This document shows, piece after piece, positions 9,745 through 18,729 of a stretch of DNA of 64,000 nucleotides (the first letter of the stretch is position 1; every line of letters begins with the position of its first letter). The notes under the pieces were generated by a model. The model did not search any database and was not told the DNA's origin. It was given only the letters and a program-made list of their open reading frames with translations. Position numbers and translations under genes: made by a program. Origin of the DNA: Colwellia psychrerythraea 34H (GTDB lineage: Bacteria > Pseudomonadota > Gammaproteobacteria > Enterobacterales > Alteromonadaceae); NCBI RefSeq assembly GCF_000012325.1, contig NC_003910.7, positions 5,084,001-5,148,000 of the forward strand. The letters run 5' to 3'.

Positions 9745-10794
9745 TTATATGTCGACAGGATGCTCAATCAAATTAAAACTCGTTTTTGGCTCACCGTAGA
9801 CATAAATACTACAATTCATCCAACTTGTAGGAATTCTCCAAGTATTATTATTTTCTACCGTATAAACATGACGTTTATTAGCGCAACGAACATCTAAAGT
9901 ATGCAAGGACCCTTCAATATTGGTTAATGAAAACTCATTTCTAACTAAGTCTGCATACCAGTAATCACTATCAATAGCAGCATCAATAACTATATCCTTA
10001 TCACTACTGATTACAGAATCAATATCTGCCATGACCTTTTTAAGTTTTGCTAAATAAGGCTTAGCCTCTTCAAGCTTAATAAGCTGTTTATAGGTAGCAA
10101 ATGCACTTTGAAACTTAGATAAAGTCGTCTCTAAGTAAAATTGTTGATACAGCACTGAAAATTTTAAATTCTCACTTTTTACTCCGCTATCAAGGGTCAC
10201 TCGATCAAGGTGATATAACTGTAATGTATCATTACCTATTTCTCTTGCATAATTTGCCGCAAGAATGTGCATGTAGTTATTCTCACTCAGGTGCATTGTT
10301 TTTCGTGCATTCATCTTAGCTAATTGATGCTCTACTGCCTGGTAATCTTTATCTTTCAAGGCTTGAGTAGCTATTTCATATTTTTTCTTAAATCTTCGAG
10401 ACACTCCTTTAGTTCCAACGTTCTTGCCCATACGGTAATCCATTTGTACTGTATTAACACACTGCTGTATTGGCTTACCATTTTCAAATGCCGGTTGATA
10501 CTTCCATTTAGTCACGGCTTTTAGCGTTGCCTTATCAAAATCTTCGCTACCAGAAGATTCTTTAACTAAAGCATCAGATACGTTGCCTTTTTCATCAATA
10601 ACAAAACTAAGAATTGTCCAGCCTTCACGGCCTTCTCGAGCCGCGTCAATAGGATATTTAGGTTGAATACGTTCAATAGGCTCAGGAATGATAATCGTTG
10701 ATAGGTGCTGAGAAATTTCGTTGGCAGAAACTTGGCCGTTAGTGCTAACAGCTAGAAGAGCAACGGCACTCGCGTAGAGTATTTTATGACTCAT
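9745..10794 (-). CDS. Periplasmic TonB C-terminal-domain protein
   Basis: 349 residues with a signal peptide (about 1-24, ending VSANE), then a TonB C-terminal domain at about residues 36-120: PIERIQPKYPIDAAREG, then a stretch ending in KWKYQPAFENGKPIQ. The remaining 220 residues are mostly helical and unrecognised, possibly repeat-like, ending in a beta-rich tail with two cysteines. Unlike true TonB it has no N-terminal membrane anchor or Pro-rich spacer, so it is unlikely to energise transport alone. Its role is unknown. The RBS AAAAGGA supports the start. It lies downstream of lpd behind a terminator, so it is probably transcribed separately. Confidence 0.7.
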   Translation of the reverse strand: MSHKILYASAVALLAVSTNGQVSANEISQHLSTIIIPEPIERIQPKYPIDAAREGREGWTILSFVIDEKGNVSDALVKESSGSEDFDKATLKAVTKWKYQPAFENGKPIQQCVNTVQMDYRMGKNVGTKGVSRRFKKKYEIATQALKDKDYQAVEHQLAKMNARKTMHLSENNYMHILAANYAREIGNDTLQLYHLDRVTLDSGVKSENLKFSVLYQQFYLETTLSKFQSAFATYKQLIKLEEAKPYLAKLKKVMADIDSVISSDKDIVIDAAIDSDYWYADLVRNEFSLTNIEGSLHTLDVRCANKRHVYTVENNNTWRIPTSWMNCSIYVYGEPKTSFNLIEHPVDI

Positions 10795-10864
10795 AATTAA
10801 ATCCTTTTATTTGTAGCGTCGCCCAAGGTTAACAGAATGTTAACCTTCAATCTATAGGCACAAA

Positions 10865-10909
10865 AAAACCAATTATAAATGACTAAAATTAGTCCCTACA
10901 ATTGGTTTT
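10865..10909 (-). terminator. Terminator of the pdh operon (after lpd)
   Basis: Stem AAAACCAATT / AATTGGTTTT with an inner hairpin GACTAAAATTAGTC, followed on the minus strand by a run of T. It lies about 40 bp after the lpd stop. Confidence 0.75.
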
Positions 10910-10949
10910 ATTAAATAATTTTTATTTCGCTAACCGAAAGTAAACGTTA

Positions 10950-12383
10950 TTATTTTTTCTTTTTAACTGCTTTAGCATTTGGTAAATCAGTGATTGAACC
11001 TTCAAAGATTTCTGCTGCTAAGCCAATTGACTCATTTAACGTTGGGTGAGCATGAATGGTTAAACCAATATCTTCTGCATCAGCACCCATTTCAACGGCT
11101 AAACAAATTTCGCCTAACATTTCGCCAGCATTGATACCCACGATAGCGCCACCAAGTATACGACCTGTTTCTTTTTCGAAGATTAACTTAGTTTTACCTT
11201 CGGTACGTGCAGAAGCGATAGCACGGCCAGATGCAGCCCAAGGGAAATTAGCGATTTCAATGTTTAAACCTTGCTCTTTCGCTTCAGATTCAGTAACACC
11301 AACCCAAGCCATTTCTGGATCAGTATAAGCAATTGAAGGGATACAACGAGGTTCGAAAGTATGCTTCTTACCAGAAATAACTTCAGCTGCACAATGTGCT
11401 TCATGAACGGCTTTATGCGCAAGCATAGGTTGACCAACAACATCACCAATAGCGAAGATGTGTGGCACGTTAGTACGAAGCTCGTTAGTTACGTTGATGA
11501 AACCACGCTCATCAACATTTACACCCGCTTTATCAGCAGCAACTAAGTGACCATTTGGCTTACGGCCAACAGCAACTAAAATCTTGTCATAACGTACTTG
11601 TTCTTTTGGTGCTTTTTTACCTTCAAAAGTAACGTATAAACCATCATCTTTTGCTTCAACAGCAACAACTTTAGTAGACAACATGATGTTGAATTTTTTC
11701 TTGTTGTAGTTGTTATAAACTCTAACGATATCTTTATCAGCTGCTGGTACTAATTGATCAGCAAACTCAACAACAGATACATTAGAACCTAAAGCAGAAT
11801 ATACAGTACCCATTTCTAGGCCAATGATACCGCCACCAAGTACTAATAATTCTTCTGGAACATCTTTAAGTTCTAGTGCGCCCGTTGAATCAATAACACG
11901 TGGGTCATCGTTAGGGATAAATGGTAAGTCAATTACTGAAGAACCCGCTGCGATAATTGCGTTATCAAAAGTAATAGTCGTTTTTTCGCCGTCATTACCT
12001 TCAACTTCGATAGTTTTATCAGAAGTGAATTTACCGTAACCGTATACTGTAGCGACTTTACGGGCTTTAGACATGCTGCCTAAACCACCAGTAAGTTGAG
12101 CAATTACGCTTTCTTTCCAGCCACGGATTTTATCTAAATCAATTTCAGGTTTACCGAAAGTAACACCGTGAGAAGCCATTGCAGCTGCATCATCAATAAC
12201 TTTAGCAACGTGAAGTAATGCTTTTGATGGGATACAACCAACGTTTAAACAAACGCCACCTAATGTTTCACGGCTTTCAACTAATACTACGTCTAAACCT
12301 AAATCTGCTGCACGAAATGCCGCAGAATAACCACCAGGGCCTGCACCTAATACTACTACTTGAGTTTTGATATTGTTACTCAT
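10950..12383 (-). CDS. lpdA: Dihydrolipoyl dehydrogenase (E3)
   Basis: Flavoprotein E3 of the pyruvate and 2-oxoglutarate dehydrogenase complexes; it re-oxidises dihydrolipoamide with NAD. It has 477 residues: FAD-binding GAGPGGYSAA, redox disulphide GGVCLNVGCIPSK (C45 and C50), NAD-binding GGGIIGLEMGTVY, and the catalytic HAHPTLNE near the end. The chosen start (MSNNIKT) has AGGA upstream; four extra upstream codons are unlikely to be used. It is the last gene of pdhR-aceE-aceF-lpd, separated from aceF by 162 bp containing two hairpins, so it may have its own or adjusted expression. Confidence 0.96.
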   Translation of the reverse strand: MSNNIKTQVVVLGAGPGGYSAAFRAADLGLDVVLVESRETLGGVCLNVGCIPSKALLHVAKVIDDAAAMASHGVTFGKPEIDLDKIRGWKESVIAQLTGGLGSMSKARKVATVYGYGKFTSDKTIEVEGNDGEKTTITFDNAIIAAGSSVIDLPFIPNDDPRVIDSTGALELKDVPEELLVLGGGIIGLEMGTVYSALGSNVSVVEFADQLVPAADKDIVRVYNNYNKKKFNIMLSTKVVAVEAKDDGLYVTFEGKKAPKEQVRYDKILVAVGRKPNGHLVAADKAGVNVDERGFINVTNELRTNVPHIFAIGDVVGQPMLAHKAVHEAHCAAEVISGKKHTFEPRCIPSIAYTDPEMAWVGVTESEAKEQGLNIEIANFPWAASGRAIASARTEGKTKLIFEKETGRILGGAIVGINAGEMLGEICLAVEMGADAEDIGLTIHAHPTLNESIGLAAEIFEGSITDLPNAKAVKKKK

Positions 12384-12404
12384 GCTTATCCTCATTGAAT
12401 ATGT

Positions 12405-12489
12405 AAGCTGATATAGGGTTTCTGTATCAGCTTTTATTTATAATAATTTCTTGTGGCGAAATTCTACGCCTATGCGTTGAATTTCGCCA
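12405..12489. repeat. Two hairpins between aceF and lpd
   Basis: The first stem is AAGCTGATA / TATCAGCTT (12405-12433). The second is TGGCGAAATTC / GAATTTCGCCA (12454-12489), with an inner stem around ACGCCTATGCGT. Neither is followed by a T-run on the minus strand, so they look more like RNA-stability or processing structures than terminators. Confidence 0.5.
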
Positions 12490-12545
12490 ATATTAATTAA
12501 CCACTGCCGACTAAAGTCTGAGTGCCTAACGCTTGAATGTACGGA

Positions 12546-14195
12546 TTAAAGTACTAACTTACGAATGTCAGACATAACACCTGCTAAATGCACAGTGAAA
12601 CGTGCAGCTAATGCACCATCAATAACGCGATGATCGTAAGACATTGATAATGGCAACATCAATTTAGGTTCGAAGTCTTTACCATTCCACTTAGGTTTTA
12701 TTTCTGATTTAGAAACACCTAAAATAGCCACTTCTGGTGCATTAACGATTGGCGTAAATGCCGTACCGCCAATACCACCCAGGCTAGAAATAGTAAAACA
12801 ACCACCTTGCATATCTGTTGCTTTTAGCTTGCCATCACGTGCTTTCATACTGATTTCAAGTAATTCACGAGATAACTGATGAATACCTTTTTGATCAACA
12901 TCACGAACTACCGGTACAACCAAACCATTTGGAGTATCAACCGCAACACCTATGTGAATGTACTTTTTAAGAATCAAGCTTTCACCGTCTTCACTCAAGC
13001 TTGAGTTAAACGTTGGGAATGCACGTAATGCATCTGCCGCTGCTTTCAAGATGAAAACTAATGGTGTAATTTTAAAACCAAGCTTTTGCTTTTCACAAAC
13101 AACGTTCTGTTCTTTACGGAACGCTTCAACGTTAGTGATATCAGCTTCATCGAATTGAGTAACATGTGGAATAGTTACCCAATTACGATGTAAAAATGGT
13201 CCAGATATTTTCTGAATACGCGTTAATGCTTTCGTTTCAATTTCGCCAAATTTAGAGAAATCAATCGCTTTAGCACTCACTACTTGTAAACCACCTTCAC
13301 CCGCAGCAACTGAACTACCTGCATTCGCTTTTGGACGAGATAGCTCATATTTAACATATGATTGCACATCTTCTTTTAAGATTCGGCCTTTACGACCAGT
13401 GCCTTTCACTAAGGTTAAATCAACACCAAATTCACGTGCAAGACGACGAATTGAAGGTGAAGTGTAAATAGTACCTTTCTTGACATTACCCGCTTGTGGA
13501 TGATGTGGAACAGGTGCTGATTTTACAACTGCAGGGGCTGCAATAGGAGCAGCCGCTACTGGTGCAGCTTGAACTGCAGGTGCTGCAGCAACAGGTGCAA
13601 CGCCGCCAGCAGTTTCAAGTTTTATAACCAGAGAACCTTGCTTAACTTTGTCACCGTTGCTAATAAATACTTCTTTCACAGTACCGGCATGCGTTGATGG
13701 AACATCCATCGTTGCTTTATCTGTTTCAAGTGTGATTAAACCATCTTCTTCTTCAATCACATCACCAACGCTAACTAATACTTCAATAACGTCGACTTCG
13801 CCGTCTTCGCCAATATCAGGTACTGCGATTTCAATCACTTGCGAGGCAGTAGCAACAGCGGCAGCTACTGGAGCCGCTTCAACAACAGCAGCAACCGGTG
13901 CTACAGGTGTTTCAACTACGGCTGCAACAGGCGCTTCTTCAGCTGGAGCAGATACTGCACCAGTCGCCTTCATTTCAGCAATAATATCGCCTTCTTTAAT
14001 TTTGTCGCCAACTTTTACGGTTAAGCTAACAAGCTCACCCGCAAACGGTGCTGGAATATCCATTGAAGCTTTATCAGTTTCAACAGTAACAATACCTTCA
14101 TCTGCTTCTAAGGTATCGCCAACCGCAAAACAAATTTCAATGATTTCAACTTCGTCGCCACCCACATCAGGGACTAGAACTTTTTCTATAGACAT
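12546..14195 (-). CDS. aceF: Pyruvate dehydrogenase E2, dihydrolipoyl acetyltransferase
   Basis: Core of the pyruvate dehydrogenase complex; it transfers the acetyl group to CoA. From the ATG at 14195 it is 549 residues. It has two lipoyl domains, each with the lipoylated lysine in ETDKA (K42 and K160), joined by Ala/Pro-rich linkers. A peripheral-subunit-binding domain follows (about 243-282, SPSIRRLAREFG), then the catalytic acyltransferase domain with the C-terminal motif DHRVIDGA. E. coli has three lipoyl domains, so this is a two-domain form. The start MSIEKVL is preceded by AAGGAA; the longer open frame is unlikely. It lies between aceE and lpd in the operon. Confidence 0.96.
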   Translation of the reverse strand: MSIEKVLVPDVGGDEVEIIEICFAVGDTLEADEGIVTVETDKASMDIPAPFAGELVSLTVKVGDKIKEGDIIAEMKATGAVSAPAEEAPVAAVVETPVAPVAAVVEAAPVAAAVATASQVIEIAVPDIGEDGEVDVIEVLVSVGDVIEEEDGLITLETDKATMDVPSTHAGTVKEVFISNGDKVKQGSLVIKLETAGGVAPVAAAPAVQAAPVAAAPIAAPAVVKSAPVPHHPQAGNVKKGTIYTSPSIRRLAREFGVDLTLVKGTGRKGRILKEDVQSYVKYELSRPKANAGSSVAAGEGGLQVVSAKAIDFSKFGEIETKALTRIQKISGPFLHRNWVTIPHVTQFDEADITNVEAFRKEQNVVCEKQKLGFKITPLVFILKAAADALRAFPTFNSSLSEDGESLILKKYIHIGVAVDTPNGLVVPVVRDVDQKGIHQLSRELLEISMKARDGKLKATDMQGGCFTISSLGGIGGTAFTPIVNAPEVAILGVSKSEIKPKWNGKDFEPKLMLPLSMSYDHRVIDGALAARFTVHLAGVMSDIRKLVL

Positions 14196-14236
14196 AATAT
14201 TTTCCTTATTAATACTCGTTACCAATCACATTGTAT

Positions 14237-14470
14237 GTTTCAGAGTGCTTGAGCAATTTCAATTCAAGGCGCTGTGATGAAATAATGGCTATTCCATTAT
14301 AAGTCACAGCAACGATGAAGTGATGTTACTCAAGCGCTTCTTCGATGGGTTTAAAATAACTTTATACGGCGTTAAATAATCAAAACATAGAATGACTATG
14401 TTTAAATAATTTTCCTTGCCTAAAGTCATTTTAATTCCCACTGAAACCCTTCAATTTGAATGACAACGAG
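14237..14470. repeat. Multi-hairpin dispersed-type repeat between aceE and aceF
   Basis: The 287-bp gap inside the operon is filled with nested inverted repeats: GAGTGCTTGAG against CTCAAGCGCTTC (outer), GCTGTGA / TCACAGC around ATAATGG-CTATT-CCATTAT (14271-14310), and AAACATAG-AATGA-CTATGTTT (14383-14403). It has no coding potential. It looks like the complex intergenic elements I recall from Colwellia-type genomes and would be transcribed with the operon. Confidence 0.55.
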
Positions 14471-14482
14471 TATTTACGCTAA

Positions 14483-17164
14483 TTAAGCGTAAAGTGGGTT
14501 AAGTTTTTCAGTATCAATATCAAAGCGTTTGATTGCTTCTGTAACTACTGAACGTTTGATTTCACCGCGATTCGCTAACTCGAATAATGCCGCTACAACA
14601 ACGTAAGCTGCACTTACTTCAAAGTGAGTACGTAAATTTGCACGACTATCACTACGACCAAAACCATCAGTACCTAAACAACGGTATTCAGTATCAAGAT
14701 ATGCGCGTACTTGATCAGAGTAGTTTTTGATATAGTCAGTTGCAGCAATCGCAGGACCCGCTTCTTTAGTAATAATCTTTGCAATGTATGGTACACGCTG
14801 TTCACTTTCAGGGTGAAGCATGTTCCAACGAGTCACGTCTTGTCCATCACGGCCTAGTTGGTTAAATGACGTTACTGAGTAAACATCACTAGAAACATTG
14901 TAATCATTCGCTAGAATTTGAGCTGCTTCACGTACTTTTTCAAGGATAGTACCTGAACCTAGCAACTGAACATTAGCAGTCGCTTTACCTTTAGCAGGTG
15001 CAGCTTGTTCTAGTTGATAAATACCTTTAATGATTTCATCTTCAACCGTTTTGTTGTCAGGTATTGCTGGATGTTGGTAGTTTTCATTCATTAACGTTAA
15101 GTAGAAGAAAACATTTTCATTTTCTTCATACATGCGACGTAAACCTTCACGCACGATAACAGCAATTTCATAACCGTAAGTTGGATCATAAGTAACACAG
15201 TTAGGGATTAGACCCGCTTGTACATGTGAATGACCATCTTGATGTTGCAGACCTTCACCGTTAAGTGTTGTTCTACCTGCAGTAGCACCTAATAAGAAAC
15301 CACGTGCTTGGCTATCGCCTGCTGCCCATGCTAAATCACCGACACGTTGGAAACCAAACATTGAGTAGTAGATGTAGAACGGAATAGTAGTCGCGTTACA
15401 AGTAGAGTAAGACGTACCCGATGCAACCCAAGAGGCCATAGCACCTAATTCGTTAATACCTTCTTGTAGAACTTGCCCTTTTTTATCTTCACGATAATAA
15501 GCAACTTGGTCAGCATCTTGTGGAACATACTTCTGACCTTCACTTGCATAAATACCAACTTGACGGAATAAACCTTCCATACCAAAGGTACGTGCTTCAT
15601 CAGGAATGATTGGCACAATGCGCTTACCGATTTTCTTATCTTTTAATAAGCTATTAAGTACACGCACAAAGGTCATTGTTGATGATACTTGACGCTCACC
15701 TGAACCCTTTAAGATAGGATCAAAGATTTTAAGCGCTGGAATTTCAAGTTGCTCTTCCGCTTGAACACGACGTGCTGGTAATGAACCACCTAATGCTTCA
15801 CGACGTGCTTTCATGTACTTGAATTCTTCGCTGTCTTCTGGAAACTTGTAGAAAGGTAAGTCAGCAATATCTTCATCTTTTACTGGAATATTGAAACGAT
15901 CGCGGTAATGTTTAATTGCTTCAACGTCCATTTTCTTAACGTTATGTGCAATATTTAATGCTTCACCAGATGCACCTAAACCAAAACCTTTAACTGTTTT
16001 AGCTAAGATAACAGTAGGACGACCTTTAGTATTCATTGCTTTTTCATAAGCTGCATATACTTTAACTGGATCATGACCACCACGGTTCAAACGCCAAATG
16101 TCATCATCTGACATGTTAGCAACCATTGCGGCTGTTTCTGGGTATTTGTTAAAGAAGTTTTCGCGCGTGTATTTACCACCTTTCGCTTTACAGTTTTGGT
16201 ATTCGCCATCCACTGTTTCATTCATTAACTGCAATAATTTACCTGAGGTATCACGAGCAATAAGTGAATCCCAGTAAGAACCCCAAATAACTTTCACTAC
16301 TTCCCAGCCTGCGCCACGGAATGTACCTTCAAGTTCTTGAATAATTTTACCGTTACCACGTACCGGACCATCTAAACGTTGTAAGTTACAGTTAACAACA
16401 AAACATAAGTTATCTAAACCTTCACGTGAAGCTAAACCAATAGCACCTAATGATTCTGGCTCATCTGTTTCACCGTCACCTAAGTAACAGTAAACACGTT
16501 GACCTGAACAGTCTTTAATACCACGATCAGTTAAGTATTTTAAGAAGCGTGCCGTGTAGATAGCTTGTAATGGACCTAGACCCATAGAAACTGTTGGGAA
16601 CTGCCAAAAATCTTTCATTAAATGTGGATGAGGGTATGAAGATAAACCTTTGCCATCACACTCTTGGCGGAAGTTGTTCATTTGATCTTCAGTTAAACGC
16701 CCTTCCATGAAAGCACGTGAATAAATACCTGGAGAAATATGACCTTGTGCGAAAATAAAATCGCCGCCATTTTCTGGCGTTGCCGCTTTAAAGAAGTGGT
16801 TAAAACCTACATCATACAAAGTAGATGAAGAGGCAAAACTACCAATATGACCGCCAAGCTCTAAATCTTTTTTAGAGGCACGTAATACTAAGACCAAAGC
16901 GTTCCAACGAATTGCAGCACGAATACGTGATTCAATAGTTTGGTCCGCAGGCATGTTTGGCTCTTGACCTGGCGGGATAGTATTTACATAAGCAGTAGTT
17001 GCATCAAATGGTAAATGAGTACCACCACGACGTGCGCGTTCAATTAACGTTTCTAATAATTGATGTGCGCGCTCTGGGCCTTCATTTTCTAATACTGACT
17101 CCATTGATTCTAACCACTCTTGGGTTTCTGCTGAATCAATATCGATATTTGGTAGATCTGACAT
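14483..17164 (-). CDS. aceE: Pyruvate dehydrogenase E1 component (homodimeric type)
   Basis: Thiamine-diphosphate E1 subunit that decarboxylates pyruvate and acetylates the E2 lipoyl group. The 893 residues are close to the 887 of E. coli AceE and collinear with it. The ThDP/Mg site is visible as CYLGDGETDEPES...NCNLQRLDGPVRGN, and the GGHDPVKVYAAY and GRTTLNGEGLQHQDGHSH segments match E1 of this type. A GGAGAC ribosome site precedes ATG. It is the first enzyme gene behind pdhR. The leader between them contains three tandem copies of the pdhR 3' end, which the aceE message from a pdhR promoter would carry. Confidence 0.97.
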   Translation of the reverse strand: MSDLPNIDIDSAETQEWLESMESVLENEGPERAHQLLETLIERARRGGTHLPFDATTAYVNTIPPGQEPNMPADQTIESRIRAAIRWNALVLVLRASKKDLELGGHIGSFASSSTLYDVGFNHFFKAATPENGGDFIFAQGHISPGIYSRAFMEGRLTEDQMNNFRQECDGKGLSSYPHPHLMKDFWQFPTVSMGLGPLQAIYTARFLKYLTDRGIKDCSGQRVYCYLGDGETDEPESLGAIGLASREGLDNLCFVVNCNLQRLDGPVRGNGKIIQELEGTFRGAGWEVVKVIWGSYWDSLIARDTSGKLLQLMNETVDGEYQNCKAKGGKYTRENFFNKYPETAAMVANMSDDDIWRLNRGGHDPVKVYAAYEKAMNTKGRPTVILAKTVKGFGLGASGEALNIAHNVKKMDVEAIKHYRDRFNIPVKDEDIADLPFYKFPEDSEEFKYMKARREALGGSLPARRVQAEEQLEIPALKIFDPILKGSGERQVSSTMTFVRVLNSLLKDKKIGKRIVPIIPDEARTFGMEGLFRQVGIYASEGQKYVPQDADQVAYYREDKKGQVLQEGINELGAMASWVASGTSYSTCNATTIPFYIYYSMFGFQRVGDLAWAAGDSQARGFLLGATAGRTTLNGEGLQHQDGHSHVQAGLIPNCVTYDPTYGYEIAVIVREGLRRMYEENENVFFYLTLMNENYQHPAIPDNKTVEDEIIKGIYQLEQAAPAKGKATANVQLLGSGTILEKVREAAQILANDYNVSSDVYSVTSFNQLGRDGQDVTRWNMLHPESEQRVPYIAKIITKEAGPAIAATDYIKNYSDQVRAYLDTEYRCLGTDGFGRSDSRANLRTHFEVSAAYVVVAALFELANRGEIKRSVVTEAIKRFDIDTEKLNPLYA

Positions 17165-17265
17165 ATTGTTTAGTCTCCAATACTTTTTTATTTAATAAAA
17201 AGTTTTAATTAAATGTTTAAAATTAAATTTCTAACTATTCGTTATTTCACTACATAAATTCTTTT

Positions 17266-17676
17266 ACATTCTGCGCATTGAACGTTCCATGCGACTGTTT
17301 TCTTGTGTACATTTCTTTAAAGAGTAATAATACTTCTTCGATAAACGCTAAATGTCGATGACTTGCACCCCAAGCCTTTTGAGGTTCGCCACTGACTTAT
17401 CTACATTCTGCGCATTGAACGTTCCATGCGACTGTTTTCTTGTGTACATTTCTTTGAAGAGTAATAATACTTCTTCGATAAACGCTAGATGTCGATGACT
17501 TACTCCCCAAGCCTTTTGAGGTTCGCCACTGACTTATCTACATTCTGCGCATTGAACGTTCCATGCGACTGTTTTCTTGTGTACATTTCTTTGAAGAGTA
17601 ATAATACTTCATCGATAAACGCTAGATGTCGATGACTTACTACCCAAGCCTTTTGAGGTTCGCCACTGACTTATCT
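17266..17676. repeat. Three 137-bp tandem copies of the pdhR 3' end
   Basis: Three units begin at 17266, 17403 and 17540 with an exact 137-bp period and nearly identical sequence. Each matches the last ~40 codons of pdhR (17675-17794), including the codons for ENSRMERSMRRM and its TAG stop. Relative to the gene the copies carry about 10 extra bases in the middle, which breaks the reading frame, plus a short joint sequence (ACTTATCT). They are closer to each other than to the gene, so a diverged duplicate seems to have been amplified later. They have no start codon or ribosome site of their own. Confidence 0.93.
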
Positions 17677-18466
17677 ACATTCTTCGCATTGAACGTTCCA
17701 TGCGACTGTTTTCTTGTGTCGATTTTAATAATACTTCTTCGATAAACGCTAAGTGTCTATGGCTTGCTCCCCAAGCTTTTTGGGGTTGGCCACTGAGAAT
17801 GGCATCAAGCAAACGCTTTCTATAATCGGTAATCTTGCTAAAGATATCAGGCCGCTTTGCTAATACTGTTAAATTTTGTGCAATATTATCCGCTAATAAT
17901 GACGACATGCTGCGAGCAAGCTGTAAAATTACCGCATTATGTGACGCTGCACAGATAGCTAAATGAAACTCAACAACGGCTTCAGCTTCCCCTCGAAAGT
18001 CATCTTCTAATTGGCTGTTACCAATTTCATTATGCTTTGCTTGAATTTGTTCAAAGTCCGCAGGTGTACCACGCATAGCAGCGTAGTATGACGCCATACC
18101 CTCAATACCATGGCGAAACTCTAATAAATCAAATTGTGATTCATTATTATTGGACATTAATTCAAACAAGGGATCAGAAAAACCGCTGAGTAAATTGTTA
18201 CAAACAAAAGTGCCCCCACCTTGTTTACGTGTCACCAAACCTTTGGCTTCTAACTTCTGTATTGCTTCACGTAATGATGGTCTTGAGACTTCAAATTGCA
18301 GAGCAAGTTCACGCTCAGGTAATAATTTTTCACCTGGCTGTAAACTGCCTTCAATTATCATGCCTTCAAGCTGAGCTAAAATAATATCAGCTAATTTTTG
18401 TGGTTTTACTCGCCCAGTGTTTTTGGCTGCTTGTACTGATTTATTTGTCGTTACGTTTGTATTCAT
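17675..18466 (-). CDS. pdhR: Pyruvate-responsive GntR/FadR-type repressor PdhR
   Basis: Transcription factor that represses the pdh operon and is released by pyruvate. The 263 residues comprise an N-terminal winged helix (about 22-90: LLPERELALQFEVSRPSLREA, then KGLVTRKQGGGTFV) and a C-terminal FCD effector domain. The C-terminus (EEVLLKSTQENSRMERSMRRM) resembles the Arg-rich end of E. coli PdhR. The ribosome site before the ATG is weak. Upstream lie two ATTGGTNNNACCAAT boxes, implying autoregulation. The DNA encoding the last 40 residues is repeated three times behind the gene. Synteny ampD-ampE-pdhR-aceE supports the name. Confidence 0.93.
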   Translation of the reverse strand: MNTNVTTNKSVQAAKNTGRVKPQKLADIILAQLEGMIIEGSLQPGEKLLPERELALQFEVSRPSLREAIQKLEAKGLVTRKQGGGTFVCNNLLSGFSDPLFELMSNNNESQFDLLEFRHGIEGMASYYAAMRGTPADFEQIQAKHNEIGNSQLEDDFRGEAEAVVEFHLAICAASHNAVILQLARSMSSLLADNIAQNLTVLAKRPDIFSKITDYRKRLLDAILSGQPQKAWGASHRHLAFIEEVLLKSTQENSRMERSMRRM

Positions 18467-18542
18467 AAAAGTAAATTAACTAATTATTTCAATAATAATA
18501 AAAGACAATAAGGCTTGATATCACTCGCCAAACACATGGTAA

Positions 18543-18557
18543 ATTGGTAAGACCAAT
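18543..18557. promoter_or_regulatory. PdhR operator box 1
   Basis: ATTGGTAAGACCAAT is a perfect match to the known PdhR consensus ATTGGTNNNACCAAT. It lies 77 bp upstream of the pdhR start, suitable for autorepression of pdhR and read-through control of aceEF-lpd. Confidence 0.85.
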
Positions 18558-18636
18558 CAGATTCTGGGTAATAAAGTAGCAAACATAGCTACTTTTGACA
18601 AGTAAATTTAGTTGATGGGTGGTGTTTATGCAAGTT

Positions 18637-18682
18637 TTTTATGCGCTAAAACAAATTATTTTAACTATTTTAGCGCATAAAA
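18637..18682. repeat. Perfect 15-bp inverted repeat between the two PdhR boxes
   Basis: Arms TTTTATGCGCTAAAA and TTTTAGCGCATAAAA are separated by 16 nt. It lies between ampE and pdhR. It could terminate ampE transcription, although the T-run is poor on either strand, or it could be a dispersed hairpin element. Confidence 0.6.
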
Positions 18683-18695
18683 GGAGAGCAGATGG

Positions 18696-18710
18696 ATTGG
18701 TCTGACCAAT
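18696..18710. promoter_or_regulatory. PdhR operator box 2
   Basis: ATTGGTCTGACCAAT is a second perfect PdhR consensus, extended to GGATTGGTCTGACCAATCC. It lies 19 bp beyond the ampE stop codon and 153 bp from box 1. Confidence 0.8.
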
Positions 18711-18729
18711 CCTATTTGACTAGATTTAA

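Noticed and set aside
13648..14277. Long Ser/Thr-rich open frame on the plus strand opposite aceF
   Set aside because: It is the antisense shadow of the Ala/Pro/Val-rich linkers of aceF and has no ribosome site.
17266..17676. Regular repeat spacing suggested a CRISPR-like array
   Set aside because: The whole 137-bp unit is repeated without variable spacers, and it matches the end of pdhR; this is a tandem duplication.
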